In this document: piece after piece, positions 32,496-34,096 of the stretch
Layout of the letters: each line of letters starts with the position of its first letter
Numbering within the stretch: the stretch's first letter is position 1
Origin: Patescibacteria group bacterium
Lineage (GTDB): Bacteria > Patescibacteriota > Patescibacteriia > UBA1558 > GWA2-36-10
DNA: 34,096 bases
Reading direction: 5' to 3'
Assembly: GCA_018819405.1 (NCBI GenBank)
Contig: JAHJQF010000001.1
Span: 1 to 34,096 of the forward strand
Made by a program: the position numbers and the translations under genes
Notes under the pieces: model-generated
Seen by the model: the letters and a program-made list of their open reading frames with translations, nothing else
Databases searched by the model: none
What the model was told of the DNA's origin: nothing

Positions 32496-32524
32496 ATAAT
32501 ACTGGAAATAAGGGTTTTTGTCAA
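32496..32524 (-). promoter_or_regulatory. Strong promoter of typA; transcript likely leaderless
   Basis: TTGACA (32519-32524), 17-bp spacer, TATTAT (32496-32501). The -10 box ends 7 nt before the ATG, so transcription should start at the initiation codon. Confidence 0.75.
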
Positions 32525-32569
32525 GGATTTGGGGTTGATTTTTTTGGTGGAAAATGGGAAAATTAAGTT

Positions 32570-33430
32570 ATGAAAAAACAGGACAAACAATTTAATCTAT
32601 CATATAAATTAAAATTTGATCACAAAAATAATAATCAAATAAAATTTTGGTTTGCTAAGCCTGTAAATAATAAGTATCAAAAAATTATTAATTTTTCAGT
32701 AAGCCACGGTATTAATAGAAAATATAATGATAAGCAAGAAAATGAAATATTATATTTTGATATCAAAGACAAAAAAGATTTTATTGCTGATTTATCCGTA
32801 AGATTATCAAAAGATACAAAGCTAGTAAATAAAAATTGGTCTACAGTCAAAAAATCTGAATATAAAAAATATCTAAAATCAGAACTATTTTTGGAGCAAA
32901 CTCCAGCTATAAAAAAACTGACCAATGAAATAACCAAAGATAAAAAAACATTGCCTGATAAAGTAAAAGCTATTTTTGATTTTGTAGTTGATAATTTTTC
33001 TTATCAGTATCCGGTCAAAAACAGAGGGGTAAAAAATCTAAATTTAAAAAATCTCCGCGGTGATTGTGGAGAATATAGTGCCTTGATGGTAGCAATGCTG
33101 AGAATATTGGGAGTACCGGCCAAAAATCAAACCGGTTTTGTAATTTATCCAAAATATAAAAAAGTACTGGAACACGCTTGGCTCAGTGCTTGTCTAGGCA
33201 AAGCCGGCTGGCTGGATTTTGATCCACAATATGCTGCTATAGAAAAAAATAAGGCCAAATATTTTGGCCAGAGAAATGACTATCGTATTGTGTTTACTAA
33301 TGGTTATAATATACCTCTAAAACCAGGGAATAAGTCAGTGCAAGTTTTGCAGCCTGTAGTTTGTGGGAGTAAAGTAAGATTTAGGAATAAATTTGTTTCT
33401 AAAAATAAAATACAAAAAACTGCTTATTAG
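32570..33430 (+). CDS. Transglutaminase-like protease-fold protein
   Basis: 286 aa. The C-terminal half is a transglutaminase-like core with the Cys-His-Asp triad: RGDCGEYSALMVAMLR (Cys about 166), GVPAKNQTGFV, LEHAWLSACL (His about 202) and WLDFDPQY (Asp about 217). The N-terminal half (about 1-120) is Lys/Asn-rich and beta-like, as in transglutaminase proteins with an N-terminal immunoglobulin-type domain. There is no signal peptide, so it is probably cytoplasmic. Divergent from typA; only a weak promoter (TTGATT-N17-GAAAAT) was seen. Substrate unknown. Confidence 0.85.
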   Translation: MKKQDKQFNLSYKLKFDHKNNNQIKFWFAKPVNNKYQKIINFSVSHGINRKYNDKQENEILYFDIKDKKDFIADLSVRLSKDTKLVNKNWSTVKKSEYKKYLKSELFLEQTPAIKKLTNEITKDKKTLPDKVKAIFDFVVDNFSYQYPVKNRGVKNLNLKNLRGDCGEYSALMVAMLRILGVPAKNQTGFVIYPKYKKVLEHAWLSACLGKAGWLDFDPQYAAIEKNKAKYFGQRNDYRIVFTNGYNIPLKPGNKSVQVLQPVVCGSKVRFRNKFVSKNKIQKTAY

Positions 33431-33443
33431 GCAGTTTTTTGTA
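33411..33443. terminator. Bidirectional terminator overlapping the transglutaminase stop
   Basis: TACAAAAAACTGC (33411-33423) and GCAGTTTTTTGTA (33431-33443) form a perfect 13-bp stem; the loop contains the TAG stop (33428-33430). It serves this gene and the convergent HNH gene. Confidence 0.85.
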
Positions 33444-33449
33444 TTGCTT

Positions 33450-33722
33450 TTAAAATCCTTTATAACTATTTTTCCAGCCAAATTTGAAAGCATCTTTTTT
33501 GTGCGCCCAGTCGTGCTGGGCTTGATTTTTGAAAATCCACAAATTTGATGGACGATTATCAGATTTGTTGCGGTTGATGTGGTGTACCACTTCACCCGGT
33601 TTTAAATCTCTTCCTAGTTTTTTGCTAGCTACGTATCTATGGACAGTCACGTTTGATCCTTTAAATCGCGGGTACCCTTTGCTATCTAGGTAGCTGTTGG
33701 GACACTTTTTGAAGTTAGCCAT
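33450..33722 (-). CDS. Small HNH endonuclease-like protein
   Basis: 90 aa. The core VHRYVASKKLGRDLKPGEVV is followed by HHINRNKSDNRPSNL, the HNH motif with the catalytic His pair, the Asn and the NL signature, then QHDWAH supplying the last His. It resembles HNH proteins of phages and homing-type elements (N-terminal YPRFKGSNVTVHR is the usual strand that presents DNA). It has its own strong promoter and is divergent from the Dam-type methylase. It could be a nicking/homing nuclease or part of a restriction module. Confidence 0.88.
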   Translation of the reverse strand: MANFKKCPNSYLDSKGYPRFKGSNVTVHRYVASKKLGRDLKPGEVVHHINRNKSDNRPSNLWIFKNQAQHDWAHKKDAFKFGWKNSYKGF

Positions 33723-33752
33723 AGTGATTAAATTTTAATGATTAAACAGATA

Positions 33753-33781
33753 ATAATAACATAAAATATTCATTTTGTCAA
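33753..33781 (-). promoter_or_regulatory. Promoter of the HNH gene
   Basis: TTGACA (33776-33781), 17-bp spacer, TATTAT (33753-33758) with an extended TGT. Leader about 24 nt. Confidence 0.75.
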
Positions 33782-33835
33782 TGCTTAAATGACTATTTGA
33801 CTAATATTTAGCATAATTATATTATTAAATAAGCC

Positions 33836-33852
33836 CCCGCAGAACATGTGGG
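33836..33852. other. Short hairpin between HNH and dam promoters
   Basis: CCCGC (33836-33840) and GTGGG (33848-33852) form a 5-bp stem with one G-U pair, followed by TCTTTTGTTT on plus. It looks like a weak terminator, yet no plus-strand gene precedes it; it may insulate the dam promoter. Confidence 0.35.
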
Positions 33853-33880
33853 TCTTTTGTTTGTCTAATTAATTTACTAT

Positions 33881-33909
33881 TTGTTAAAATAACCCACAAA
33901 TGTTAAAAT
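33881..33909 (+). promoter_or_regulatory. Candidate promoter of the Dam-type methylase with a direct repeat
   Basis: TTGTTA (33881-33886), 17-bp spacer, TAAAAT (33904-33909) with extended TGT. The boxes lie in two direct copies of TGTTAAAATA (33882-33891, 33901-33910), 19 bp apart. A second option is TATATT at 33915-33920, 8 nt before the ATG. Confidence 0.45.
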
Positions 33910-33928
33910 AGTACTATATTATTTGACT

Positions 33929-34096
33929 ATGACTGAATTTGAGGGCGTATTAAAAATTCAAGAAAAATTTGGTATTAATCCTATTTATTCTAGGGTGGTT
34001 TTTAGTCTAGCCAGAAAAGAAAATTTAATAGAAGATGCCACTAAAATTATTGCCGAGAGACCTAAACCATTTGTAAAGTGGGTTGGTGGTAAGAGG
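33929..34096 (+). CDS. DNA adenine methylase, Dam/D12 class (partial, 5' end only)
   Basis: ATG at 33929; 56 codons are open to the right edge. The last residues, KPFVKWVGGKR, are the start of motif I of D12-class N6-adenine methylases (PFxKWxGGKR binds S-adenosylmethionine). Before it there is an unusual extension of about 45 residues (MTEFEGVLKIQEKFGINPIY, then SRVVFSLARKENLIEDATKI) that reads like a small helical DNA-binding head. Most Dam proteins begin almost at the KWxGGK motif. A restriction partner could lie beyond the window. Confidence 0.8.
   Translation, partial: MTEFEGVLKIQEKFGINPIYSRVVFSLARKENLIEDATKIIAERPKPFVKWVGGKR

Noticed and set aside
32489-32590. N-terminal extension of TypA by 34 residues
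   Set aside because: It would run through the typA promoter and precede the family's normal start at [17 protein letters not shown].
1-34096. CRISPR arrays, rRNA, insertion sequences
   Set aside because: No regularly spaced repeats, no rRNA segments and no transposase genes or terminal inverted repeats were seen.

Overview
The window reads as chromosomal DNA of an AT-rich bacterium, most likely a Patescibacteria (CPR) member of the Parcubacteria type. This is inferred from gene content and style: tightly packed genes, many small single-pass membrane proteins of unknown function, a type IV prepilin, DprA, a minimal MerR, a putative glycosidase of the DUF4015 type and a duplicated family of anchored extracytoplasmic proteins. 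Almost no native gene has a Shine-Dalgarno sequence, and several promoters sit so close to the start codon that the mRNAs should be leaderless. No rRNA, tRNA or CRISPR array was found.

Layout. 1-7809 (minus): minimal MerR regulator, a possible 40-aa ORF, then an operon ileS-recO-anchored repeat protein-tgt-prepilin that runs off the left edge. 7953-13875 (minus): accessory block with a 1114-aa secreted M23/PKD/LamG protein ending in a T9SS-type sorting domain, two paralogous membrane-anchored proteins, a 19-residue signal-peptide-like ORF and another single-TM protein. 14004-19331 (plus): dprA-yhhQ-folC-topA. 19489-20919 (plus): rel. 20967-24167 (minus): M23 peptidase-2TM protein-parA-parB. 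24233-25780 (plus): DUF4015 protein and a foreign-looking 116-aa gene. 25836-27982 (minus): acylphosphatase, MscS channel, exonuclease III. 28191-28412 (plus): small hypothetical gene. 28493-29677 (minus): MFS transporter. 29860-30057 (plus): GC-rich 65-aa gene. 30116-32488 (minus): typA and msrA. 32570-33430 (plus): transglutaminase. 33450-33722 (minus): HNH protein. 33929-end (plus): start of a Dam-type methylase.

How genes fit together. tgt and yhhQ suggest salvage of a queuosine precursor. DprA and the prepilin fit natural DNA uptake. parA/parB with a cell-wall peptidase and a small membrane protein suggest a segregation/division cluster. HNH and Dam at the right edge may be the start of a restriction-modification or mobile module.

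Most notable signals. (1) A 17-nt motif placed identically over the start codon of four unrelated genes (dprA, yhhQ, acyP, MFS). (2) Three GC-rich genes plus one tiny ORF that alone carry strong Shine-Dalgarno sequences, set in an AT-rich background without them. (3) A duplicated ~145-bp block that follows each of two paralogs and precedes SD-led secretory ORFs. (4) A 67-bp palindromic element inserted in frame in tgt, next to a zinc site that has lost all its cysteines. (5) Likely leaderless promoters for typA, msrA and the DUF4015 gene.
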